DNA of 64,000 nucleotides from Scatosoma sp900555925 (GTDB lineage Bacteria; Bacillota; Clostridia; Christensenellales; Borkfalkiaceae), in contig CAUGYD010000004.1 in NCBI GenBank assembly GCA_959603585.1, positions 124,001-188,000 of the forward strand, given 5' to 3'. This document shows positions 17,334 to 23,451 of the stretch, piece after piece; positions within the stretch are counted from its first letter, which is position 1, and every line of letters starts with the position of its first letter. The notes below the pieces were generated by a model that saw only the letters and a list, made by a program, of their open reading frames with translations, did not search any database and was not told where the DNA came from. The position numbers and the translations under genes are program-made.

Positions 17334-18023
17334 ATGACTCTCAAAAAAGATTTTTTCGGAAACGTTGCATTTGCGGCAGGGCAAGGTCCCGATGCGGTGT
17401 TTATCCGGGAATATATGCGCTTGAAACCTCTTTATTCGGGTGCGCTGAAAACGGCGTGCGCGAAGTTTGAAATTCTCGACGACGAATTCAGCATGATTCA
17501 GGGGCATGACCCTATTCATAATATCGAAAGCCGCTTGAAAACGGTAGAGAGTGCTTATGAAAAGCTGCATCGCCGCGGATACGAACAAATCCCGCAGAAT
17601 TTGACGAAACTCACGGACATTGCGGGCGTGCGGGTAGTCTGCGGCTATATTGAGGATATTTATAAAATAGCCCGCGTATTTCTCAATCAGAACGGAATCC
17701 GTCTTTTGAAAGAAAAGGATTACATAAAGACGCCCAAACCGAATGGTTACAGAAGTCTGCATCTCATCGTAGAAATTCCCGTTTCCCTGTCTACATTGCA
17801 AATGGGCGTACCTGTGGAAATTCAGCTCAGGACGATTTCCATGAATATGTGGGCGAGCTTGGAACATGAAGTTTCTTATAAGGTCAATGCGGATTTATTA
17901 GAGTCTTATCGGGAGGAGCTCAAAGCTTGTGCGGATGATTTATTTGCGGTCGAAGAACGCATGCAAAAAATTTGCCACGGAATCCGTGAGCAGCCGAAAC
18001 CAATCTTGCTTCGGGAAAAATGA
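17334..18023 (+). CDS. Small alarmone synthetase (RelQ/YjbM type)
   Basis: Transfers pyrophosphate from ATP to GTP or GDP to make (p)ppGpp. The 229 residues consist of the RelA/SpoT synthetase domain only, without a hydrolase or regulatory domain. Conserved pieces are RLKTVESAYEKLHRRG, LTDIAGVRVVCGYIEDIY, KTPKPNGYRSLHLIVE (the G-loop region) and PVEIQLRTISMNMWASLEHEVSYK. The C-terminal helices match the tetramer-forming part of RelQ enzymes. The stop codon overlaps the next start (ATGA), coupling it to a metallo-beta-lactamase-fold protein. Confidence 0.92.
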   Translation: MTLKKDFFGNVAFAAGQGPDAVFIREYMRLKPLYSGALKTACAKFEILDDEFSMIQGHDPIHNIESRLKTVESAYEKLHRRGYEQIPQNLTKLTDIAGVRVVCGYIEDIYKIARVFLNQNGIRLLKEKDYIKTPKPNGYRSLHLIVEIPVSLSTLQMGVPVEIQLRTISMNMWASLEHEVSYKVNADLLESYREELKACADDLFAVEERMQKICHGIREQPKPILLREK

Positions 18024-19048
18024 ATTATAGACAGGAGAAAGAAAAAGCTGCCGCAAAGGGCAGAAAAATAAAGGCAATTATTCTCGCGATTGTGGTCTTT
18101 CTGACGGCGGGACTTTGTATTTTTTCGGCCTTTTATCCCGCGTCGACGTGGAAATATTACGTGGGGCTTCCCGACGTTCCGAAACGGAAAGAGGGCGAAC
18201 TTCGCATTCATTTTCTCGACGTGGGACAGGGCGATTGCACGCTCATAGAATTTCCCGACGGCAGGACGATGATGATAGACGGCGGCGACGGGAAGGCGGA
18301 GCATACGAAAACAATTCTGCGATATATAAACGCCTTGAAGATCGATACCTTGGATTTTCTCTTGCTCACGCATTCCGATTCCGACCACTGCGGCGGATTC
18401 GCCGAGATAATGGAGATAAAGGGAGCGAAAACCGTTTATATTCCTGAAATCAAAGACGTCAATATCAACCGTGAATATGCGGAATTTTATGCTTCCGTAG
18501 CGGAAAGCGACGCTCGGATAATATATTCCGAGCGGTATCTCCGTATTTTTTCGGAGGAAGAATATCCGTATTCGTTAGTTTTCCTTTCCCCGTACCGCGC
18601 AGGAAATCCGGGCGGCAGCCCCTATGATAAGGTGAACGGCGGGGATTATACGGAAAACGACCTCAACGATACCTCCGCGGTAGTATGGCTGGATTATTTC
18701 GGAACGAGTGCGCTGTTCTGCGGCGACGCCACCTCTCGAATAGAGGAAACTCTAATTCGGGATGCCGAATTGAATTTTTTTGAGGATTATGGCGTAAGGC
18801 TCGATAGTACGGAGATATTAAAAGTCTCCCATCACGGAAGCGCCACGGGTACCGGCGAAGAATTTGTTCGATATTTGGGTTTGGAAACAGCGGTTATTTC
18901 CTGCGGCGAGAACAATTTCTACGGCCACCCCGATGCCGGGGTATGCGAGAGGTTGTCCGAGGCAGGAGCGGAAATTTATCGCACCGATCTTTGGGGCACG
19001 ATTATGATTTCCGTTTTTCCGGACGGAACCTATTCGGCGACGATATAA
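18020..19048 (+). CDS. Membrane-anchored ComEC/Rec2-like metallo-beta-lactamase-fold protein
   Basis: A 342-residue protein. One hydrophobic segment (about 17-38) anchors or exports it; the rest is a metallo-hydrolase domain: HFLDVGQGDCTLIEFPDGRTMMIDGG, the metal motif THSDSDHCGG, then CGDA and KVSHHGSATGT. This is the set seen in the C-terminal domain of the competence protein ComEC and in stand-alone hydrolases that act outside the membrane on nucleic acids or nucleotides; the substrate here is unknown. It lacks the ComEC permease domains. It is coupled to the (p)ppGpp synthetase by a 4-base overlap. Confidence 0.85.
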   Translation: MNYRQEKEKAAAKGRKIKAIILAIVVFLTAGLCIFSAFYPASTWKYYVGLPDVPKRKEGELRIHFLDVGQGDCTLIEFPDGRTMMIDGGDGKAEHTKTILRYINALKIDTLDFLLLTHSDSDHCGGFAEIMEIKGAKTVYIPEIKDVNINREYAEFYASVAESDARIIYSERYLRIFSEEEYPYSLVFLSPYRAGNPGGSPYDKVNGGDYTENDLNDTSAVVWLDYFGTSALFCGDATSRIEETLIRDAELNFFEDYGVRLDSTEILKVSHHGSATGTGEEFVRYLGLETAVISCGENNFYGHPDAGVCERLSEAGAEIYRTDLWGTIMISVFPDGTYSATI

Positions 19049-19061
19049 AATAAATAAGAAA

Positions 19062-19085
19062 GGCGGGGTTTTTGTAAACCCCGCC
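19062..19085. terminator. Bidirectional terminator
   Basis: GGCGGGGTTT and its complement around TTGT, between convergent genes; T-rich sequence follows on the plus strand. Confidence 0.85.
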
Positions 19086-19096
19086 TTGATTTAATT

Positions 19097-20173
19097 TTAT
19101 TCGTCTTTTTTCTCTTGCGTTACAGCCGCTATTTTTTGGGGCTCAACTTCGTTTTCCCGAAAATGTTTCGGATCGTTTGCGAATTTTCCGTAAACTTCAT
19201 TCACTCGGCAGGAATAAGAGAAGGTCGAGGTATACTTTTTCAGAATTTTCAAAAAGGCACCCACCTGACGTTTGCGAACAATGCAAATGAGCAGAGTTTT
19301 ATCTTGGTGCGTATACATACCTTCCGCATGAAGCGTAGTGACTCCTCGTCCCAATCTGTCCATGAGTTCGGCGGACAATTCCTCTGCTTTTTCGGTAATA
19401 ATTTCAAATTTATAGCCGCTTTTCAACCCTTGCAACATAAAATCTACGACGAGATCGGAGATAAAAATATTGGACAGGGTAGAGATGACCGAGTTTGTTC
19501 CCGATTGATACACGAAGAAAGCCAGAACCACGACGGAAGCGTCCATGGCGAAGGCCAGCCAAGCAATATTTTGTTCAGGACGAAAGCGTTTAATTAGTGC
19601 AGAAATCGCATAGGTTCCGCCCGAAGCGCCGAATCTCCTGATCATTAAAGAAAAACCGAAACCGGAGATAACCCCTACTCCGATAGAGGCAAAGACGAGA
19701 TTGTTGCCGTCCTGATAACAGCCTCCATCGGGCAAAGCACCATAATAGGGAAGCGCATAACGGGTATGTAAAGACTTGAATAACATGAGTAAGAGAGACT
19801 GAAAAACGAGATAGACAATCAGCATGATACCTGTCTTTCGACTCACAAAGATAACGGCGAGGATAAAAATAGGGATGTTGAGTATCAACATAAAGATACT
19901 CATATTTAACGTTACTTCTCCGAAATATTTAGAAGTGAAGGAACCGAGGATGGAGGCAATACCCGTAATTCCTCCGGGGGCAAAGTCGTTATAATTAGAG
20001 AAATAATAAAGGGAAGCTGAAACGAGCAAGGCTGCGGCGAAACAGATAAAAATATCAAAAACGAGTGTTTTTGGACGTAGATCGTCTTTATCGGGCGTAG
20101 GCATGTCCAAATGCTTTTTTTTCTGCTTGTTTTCGTCTTGGGAAGATATTTGCGCTTCGTTATCGTGGGCCAT
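19097..20173 (-). CDS. YitT family membrane protein (DUF161 + DUF2179)
   Basis: A 358-residue protein. After a charged cytoplasmic N-terminus come about five to six membrane helices with NDFAPGGITGIASILG and IRRFGASGGTYAISALI, the paired repeats of the YitT permease domain, and a soluble C-terminal DUF2179 domain (about 260-345: TTLHAEGMYTHQDKTLLICIVRKRQ), which has a GlnB-like fold in known structures. Substrate unknown. I start at MAHDNEAQ (20173), which has an AGAGGA site; the frame runs on to 20302, but that extension is AT-rich and lacks a site. Confidence 0.85.
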   Translation of the reverse strand: MAHDNEAQISSQDENKQKKKHLDMPTPDKDDLRPKTLVFDIFICFAAALLVSASLYYFSNYNDFAPGGITGIASILGSFTSKYFGEVTLNMSIFMLILNIPIFILAVIFVSRKTGIMLIVYLVFQSLLLMLFKSLHTRYALPYYGALPDGGCYQDGNNLVFASIGVGVISGFGFSLMIRRFGASGGTYAISALIKRFRPEQNIAWLAFAMDASVVVLAFFVYQSGTNSVISTLSNIFISDLVVDFMLQGLKSGYKFEIITEKAEELSAELMDRLGRGVTTLHAEGMYTHQDKTLLICIVRKRQVGAFLKILKKYTSTFSYSCRVNEVYGKFANDPKHFRENEVEPQKIAAVTQEKKDE

Positions 20174-20314
20174 AATAAAAATCCTCTTTGAAAAGTTAAT
20201 ATTATTATAATATATTTCCGAAAATAAAACAAATAAATTGACGTGAGAGTTAAGATTTTTTTGAAAAGGAAAAATAAAAATTGGAAAAATGATAAAAATC
20301 ACCCCGGGAAAAGA

Positions 20315-20343
20315 TTGACATTCCCCAGAAAAAATGATATAAT
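20315..20343 (+). promoter_or_regulatory. Promoter of tRNA-Val
   Basis: TTGACA, 17-base spacer, TATAAT: a full consensus promoter ending 27 bases before the tRNA. Confidence 0.88.
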
Positions 20344-20370
20344 GACAACGTTATAACTCAAAAGGATTTC

Positions 20371-20447
20371 GGTCTCGTAGCTCAGTTGGTTAGAGCGCAT
20401 GCTTCACATGCATGAGGTCTTGGGTTCGAGCCCCAACGAGACCACCA
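20371..20447 (+). tRNA. tRNA-Val, anticodon CAC
   Basis: A full cloverleaf: acceptor GGTCTCG/CGAGACC, D arm GCTC/GAGC, anticodon stem CATGC/GCATG with loop TTCACAT (anticodon CAC at 20405-20407), variable loop AGGTC, T arm TTGGG/CCCAA with loop TTCGAGC, and an encoded ACCA end. Bases 20401-20447 are the left copy of the 47-bp direct repeat that bounds the integrated element, so the functional 3' half may come from the element rather than from the original chromosome. Confidence 0.97.
20401..20447 (+). repeat. Attachment repeat, left copy (attL-like, inside the tRNA)
   Basis: Identical over 47 bases to 25513-25559. It runs from the end of the 5' anticodon stem strand through the CCA end, the usual crossover segment for tyrosine recombinases that use tRNA genes. 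Confidence 0.92.
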
Positions 20448-20450
20448 TTA

Positions 20451-20492
20451 TACAGGATTTCAGTGCATAAAACGCTGAAATCCTGTATTTTT
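20451..20492 (+). terminator. tRNA terminator supplied by the element
   Basis: TACAGGATTTCAG pairs with CTGAAATCCTGTA, then TTTTTG. It lies just inside the element, 3 bases after the tRNA, and replaces the chromosomal terminator now displaced to about 25568. Confidence 0.85.
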
Positions 20493-20522
20493 GTATGCGG
20501 AAATCGCCTTCAATAAAGGCAA

Positions 20523-20543
20523 ATTGGGGAAGAATTGGGGAAG
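20523..20543 (+). repeat. Paired direct repeats ATTGGGGAAG, left end (candidate integrase arm sites)
   Basis: Two copies of ATTGGGGAAG, at 20523-20532 and 20534-20543, in non-coding DNA between the left attachment repeat and the stop codon of the recombinase fragment. The same pair with the same spacing and direction lies at 25443-25463 near the right end. Confidence 0.7.
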
Positions 20544-20561
20544 TATTATAACGGGTCTCTT

Positions 20562-20960
20562 TTAATAACGGAGTTTCTCACCTTCTTTCAAAAGAAATGC
20601 GTCGGAAAGGTCGGTATACGTATTACCCAAAGCCCCAAGGGAATGACCGACAAATTCTTTTCGAGCTACTTCGGCTACTCCGCATTCCTGACACCTCGTA
20701 TAAAAAGTAGTGCGTAAATCATAGAGCTTATGATTCGGTAATACCTCTTTCATTTTATCTCGCATGTGTTCAACGCGATAAAAATAAATCTCCGTCACTC
20801 CTTTAAGATAGGGACGGAGCATGGGGGAAATCGGAATCCTTTTGTATTCTACTTTTTTGGTTTTTCTTTTACTGTTTACGGCGACGATGAAAGCCCCTTG
20901 AATTTTTGCTGTCTTATATTCGTTCGGCCGTAATCCTGTATAGAGCGCGACTGCAAACAT
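20562..20960 (-). pseudogene. Tyrosine recombinase, C-terminal fragment (integrase remnant)
   Basis: 132 residues from a Met, with the frame open for eight more residues upstream before a TAA. The opening MFAVALYTGLRPNEY holds the first catalytic Arg; LYDLRTTFYTRC holds the HxxR box with the first His replaced by Tyr; VGHSLGALGNTYTDL holds the GH and the Tyr nucleophile. A full integrase would have about 250 further residues: the arm-binding domain, the core-binding domain and the start of the catalytic domain are missing. The break lies just before catalytic box I. It sits beside the left attachment site, pointing towards it, as integrases do. I call it inactive. Confidence 0.85.
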
Positions 20961-21087
20961 GATTTCGTAAGAACAATGACAATGATTTTAGGGGAATGTT
21001 CTGCTCACGGTGAGAGCGTAAGCAACCTTGTTTATAAAATATCTCTTATTCCTTATGTGGAGAGGGAACACATAGGAGGGTGATTTT

Positions 21088-21606
21088 ATGGCGGAAAATA
21101 ACGGATATGTCTTAATACTCAAAAACGAAACGGGCGGGGGAATTGCCGAGGAAGTCGGCGGGGTCGGCGGAGTGCAGGCTTCGGGTGGCGGCGCAGGCGG
21201 AGAGACGAGCGGAGGACTTAGCCCTAACGCAAAAAAAGCCCTGCGCGGGGCTTTGTCCGTTTATCGGCCTTTGAAGTCTACCGCTAATCAGCTTATCTCT
21301 TACGAGCTTTCACAAGTGGAACTTCGTACGGGGTCACGAGAACAACACCAACGCGCAAACTTTGCTTATTCGGTAGGTAAGACAATCTACAATGCGGCGG
21401 AAAGTGTAGCTATCGGGGCAATTTTCGGCGGACTCCCGGGCGCAGCGATAAGCCTTGCTTTAAGTACGTTGTCCTCGGTTATTTCCATAGCACAAAATCA
21501 AGAGACTATCAATACCGAACGCAGGCTCGAAGATATTTCCCGAAACCTCTCCGCTCAAAGAGTAACCGTATCGGGAAGCCGTTATATGAATGCAAGCGAG
21601 TTTTAA
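21088..21606 (+). CDS. Glycine-rich protein of unknown function, phage-like
   Basis: A 172-residue protein that I cannot assign to a family. Residues 14-45 are a Gly/Ala/Glu linker (GGGIAEEVGG, GGGAGGETSGG). A helical region follows with RPLKSTANQLISYELSQVELRTG, then a hydrophobic Gly/Ala stretch (about 108-135: YNAAESVAIGAIFGGLPGAAISLALSTLSSV could cross a membrane), and a polar C-terminus ending GSRYMNASEF. It has a strong TAGGAGGG site. It is on the plus strand, like the tail-like gene 1.8 kb further on, so both may be leftovers of one phage structural operon interrupted by the minus-strand cargo. Confidence 0.6.
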   Translation: MAENNGYVLILKNETGGGIAEEVGGVGGVQASGGGAGGETSGGLSPNAKKALRGALSVYRPLKSTANQLISYELSQVELRTGSREQHQRANFAYSVGKTIYNAAESVAIGAIFGGLPGAAISLALSTLSSVISIAQNQETINTERRLEDISRNLSAQRVTVSGSRYMNASEF

Positions 21607-21610
21607 CAAA

Positions 21611-21640
21611 GAAAGCCGTACCCTTCGGGGTACGGCTTTC
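21611..21640. terminator. Hairpin between convergent genes
   Basis: GAAAGCCGTACCC and its complement around TTCG. The U tract is poor on either strand, but position between the glycine-rich gene and hicB supports a terminator role. Confidence 0.6.
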
Positions 21641-21672
21641 AACAAAAATAATTAATGGAGGGGTGAGCAAAT

Positions 21673-22065
21673 TTAACCTTCTAAAATGTTTTTCAAAGAT
21701 TCTTGCAAGACGGCGGAAAAGTTGATGTGTTGGGCTTCGGCTTTTTTATTCATCCAAAGAGGAATTGTACAGTTTTTTCTTACCATTCGGGTATCTTCCT
21801 TTTCCCGATATGCAGAAAAATCCACGTCTACCAATGCAACGACTTCGTTTTCTTTGCATTTAGGTTTTAATGTCGTTCCTTTGGGCAGAGGAAGTCCCAA
21901 ATCTTCGCGGGTAATACCTGCCGCCCCTATTGCGTCTTTCGCCATATAAATGGCGTCGGATATATCTTTCCCTTCGGTATAGATATCCAAATCAGGAACA
22001 TATACCGTGTAATATTCTTCCCCGTTTTCGGGAGGGGTGATAACGATAGAATAAATACTTTTCAT
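21673..22065 (-). CDS. hicB: HicB-like antitoxin
   Basis: A 130-residue protein: an N-terminal degraded RNase-H-like HicB domain (SIVITPPENGEEYYTVYVPDLDIYTEGKDISDAIYMAKDAIGAAGI), then a C-terminal segment (about 95-130) with VRKNCTIPLWMNKKAEAQHINFSAVLQESLK, which matches the ribbon-helix-helix end used for DNA binding. It would bind and neutralize HicA and repress their common promoter. It has an AAGGAGG site and follows hicA by 13 bases. HicAB modules are common cargo of phages and integrative elements. Confidence 0.85.
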   Translation of the reverse strand: MKSIYSIVITPPENGEEYYTVYVPDLDIYTEGKDISDAIYMAKDAIGAAGITREDLGLPLPKGTTLKPKCKENEVVALVDVDFSAYREKEDTRMVRKNCTIPLWMNKKAEAQHINFSAVLQESLKNILEG

Positions 22066-22078
22066 ACTTTTGACCTCC

Positions 22079-22252
22079 TTATTTTAATTTGTGCTTTTTG
22101 ATAAGAGCTTTTGCAAGCCGTTCATTGACTTCATTGTGTCTTGGAATGGCTTCAACTTCTTTTCCGTTTGTGTAAACAGTGTGATTTCCGCCTTCTCGGG
22201 CTATCTTCCAACCGTTTTGTTCAAATAATCTTATCAAATCTTTTCTCTTCAT
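22079..22252 (-). CDS. hicA: HicA toxin (mRNA interferase)
   Basis: Translated by hand: 57 residues opening MKRKDLIRLFEQNGWKIAR, then REGGNHTVYTNG, which holds the catalytic His of the double-stranded-RNA-binding-like fold, then EVEAIPRHNEVNERLAKALIKKHKL. Length and motifs are those of HicA, which cleaves mRNA when free of HicB. The start is ATG at 22252; upstream AGGTGA is a modest ribosome site. The toxin gene comes first, as is usual for hicAB. Confidence 0.88.
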   Translation of the reverse strand: MKRKDLIRLFEQNGWKIAREGGNHTVYTNGKEVEAIPRHNEVNERLAKALIKKHKLK

Positions 22253-22279
22253 TAGTGTTCACCTTACTTCTTATATATT

Positions 22280-22308
22280 ATTATACGCATTAATGCGCAT
22301 TATGTCAA
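22280..22308 (-). promoter_or_regulatory. hicAB promoter with embedded operator
   Basis: On the minus strand: TTGACA, 17-base spacer, TATAAT, a perfect consensus promoter. The spacer contains the 12-bp palindrome TAATGCGCATTA (22291-22302) and a second AATGCG, a fitting site for autorepression by the ribbon-helix-helix end of HicB. Confidence 0.75.
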
Positions 22309-22337
22309 GTGTTTTTAGAAAAAACTTTGAAAAAATT

Positions 22338-22363
22338 AAAAGACGAGTTGTCACTCGTCTTTT
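22338..22363 (-). terminator. Terminator of the small membrane protein operon
   Basis: AAAAGACGAGT and its complement around a 4-base loop, then TTTTAATTTTTTC on the minus strand. It overlaps the last codons of the 77-residue gene and isolates the operon from hicAB. Confidence 0.8.
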
Positions 22364-22584
22364 TTCAATTCGTTCAACTGTTTTTCAAGCTCTTCGATTT
22401 TCTTTTGCATGGTATTTAATTGTAAGAAATAGAAAAGAGTTACTATACAACCCACAAGACCCCCAACGGCATAGCCTACACTTTTTAGTGCTCCCTCGGA
22501 AACAAAATAAAATACGGCAGTGAGAGAAGCAAAAACGCCAATTCCTGATATAACAACAAAAATTAAAAATATTTTAGGAAACAT
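22351..22584 (-). CDS. Small protein: two membrane helices plus coiled coil (third of three)
   Basis: 77 residues, no family recognized. Hydrophobic segments at about 4-26 (IFLIFVVISGIGVFASLTAVFYF) and 34-54 (VGYAVGGLVGCIVTLFYFLQL), then a coiled coil ending in KIEELEKQLNELKKDE. The end is nearly the same as that of the 120-residue protein two genes upstream (QLEKELNELKKDK), which suggests homo- or hetero-oligomers through the coil. Last gene of a three-gene minus-strand operon inside the element, with 3 bases between it and the gene before. Confidence 0.65.
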   Translation of the reverse strand: MFPKIFLIFVVISGIGVFASLTAVFYFVSEGALKSVGYAVGGLVGCIVTLFYFLQLNTMQKKIEELEKQLNELKKDE

Positions 22585-22587
22585 ATT

Positions 22588-22992
22588 CTATTCTCCTGAT
22601 TTATCGTTGGTTGAATTATTGGGATTAAAAGCGGAATGTCTTGTCGTTTTAGTGGAAGATACCGTTTGAATATGAGACTTTTTTATTCCTGCTTTTAAGC
22701 GTTCTTCTTGTTTCTTAAAAACTTCTTCTTCCGCTTCTTCAAAAGTTTGCTTTTTTTGAAATATGTCGGAATGTTTCTCTTTAAGAGCATTTCTTAACTG
22801 AATAATTTGGCGCTCATTACTGTCAACATTTTTTTGTAACGCATATAGTTTGAGAAATATAATTCCTGAAATGATATATGAGATAGCTATTTCAAGATAA
22901 GTTGAGGGGTTATGTTGTACTATGGAAACAATCCAAAAAATAAACCTTATTCCTGCATACACAAAACAAAGAATAGACAAGGCTAAAAACAT
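22588..22992 (-). CDS. Small protein: two membrane helices plus coiled coil (second of three)
   Basis: 134 residues, no family recognized. Hydrophobic segments at about 3-26 (LALSILCFVYAGIRFIFWIVSIV) and 33-52 (LEIAISYIISGIIFLKLYAL), a coiled coil at about 53-100 rich in Glu, Lys and Gln, and a polar Ser/Thr/Asn tail. The plan is the same as in its two neighbours. It lies 4 bases after the 120-residue gene, so the three are one operon. Membrane topology would put the coil in the cytoplasm. Confidence 0.65.
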   Translation of the reverse strand: MFLALSILCFVYAGIRFIFWIVSIVQHNPSTYLEIAISYIISGIIFLKLYALQKNVDSNERQIIQLRNALKEKHSDIFQKKQTFEEAEEEVFKKQEERLKAGIKKSHIQTVSSTKTTRHSAFNPNNSTNDKSGE

Positions 22993-22996
22993 AAAA

Positions 22997-23359
22997 TTAT
23001 TTATCCTTTTTGAGTTCGTTTAATTCTTTTTCAAGTTGTGCGATACGTTTTTCTTTTTTGGACTTTTCAAGCGCTTCTTTTTTCCCCGAAAGATTTTCAA
23101 TGGCGCTTTCAGTAAGAAACTTTATTCCTTTGAAGTCAAGAAGTAAAACGGTAATGATATTGATAAGTAAGGTTACTCCCCAAAAAATACAGTTACGAAT
23201 AGTTCCAAATACGGCTTTTGAATGAAATTCATAACCATCATTTGCTTGGGAAATAAGTAATTTTACAGATTGAATACTATCGATAAAATAACTTATAGAA
23301 AGTCCTATACAAATAATGACAAAAATATTAAATATAATTTTGAAAATCAATTTTTTCAT
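22997..23359 (-). CDS. Small protein: two membrane helices plus coiled coil (first of three)
   Basis: 120 residues, no family recognized. A basic start (MKKLIFKII) leads into a membrane segment at about 5-28, a 25-residue loop, a second segment at about 55-75 (IFWGVTLLINIITVLLLDF) and a C-terminal coiled coil (about 88-120: SGKKEALEKSKKEKRIAQLEKEL...). First gene of the operon; it has an AAAGGTGAT site. The A+T content is much higher than in chromosomal genes nearby. Roles such as superinfection exclusion, a hole-forming effector or phage defence are possible, none shown. Confidence 0.65.
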   Translation of the reverse strand: MKKLIFKIIFNIFVIICIGLSISYFIDSIQSVKLLISQANDGYEFHSKAVFGTIRNCIFWGVTLLINIITVLLLDFKGIKFLTESAIENLSGKKEALEKSKKEKRIAQLEKELNELKKDK

Positions 23360-23385
23360 TATATCACCTTTATTTCATAATAGCA

Positions 23386-23422
23386 CAAAAAAAAGCGGCT
23401 GTCAATAACAGTTGCTTTTTTT
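23386..23422. terminator. Hairpin flanked by A and T runs between divergent genes
   Basis: An A run, then GCGGCTGT pairing with ACAGTTGC (two G-U pairs), then a T run; on either strand it has the form of a terminator. Its place between two divergent genes is odd and suggests that a gene it once ended has been deleted. Confidence 0.55.
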
Positions 23423-23451
23423 ATAAAAAAAATTTTATAGGAGTTCAAATT

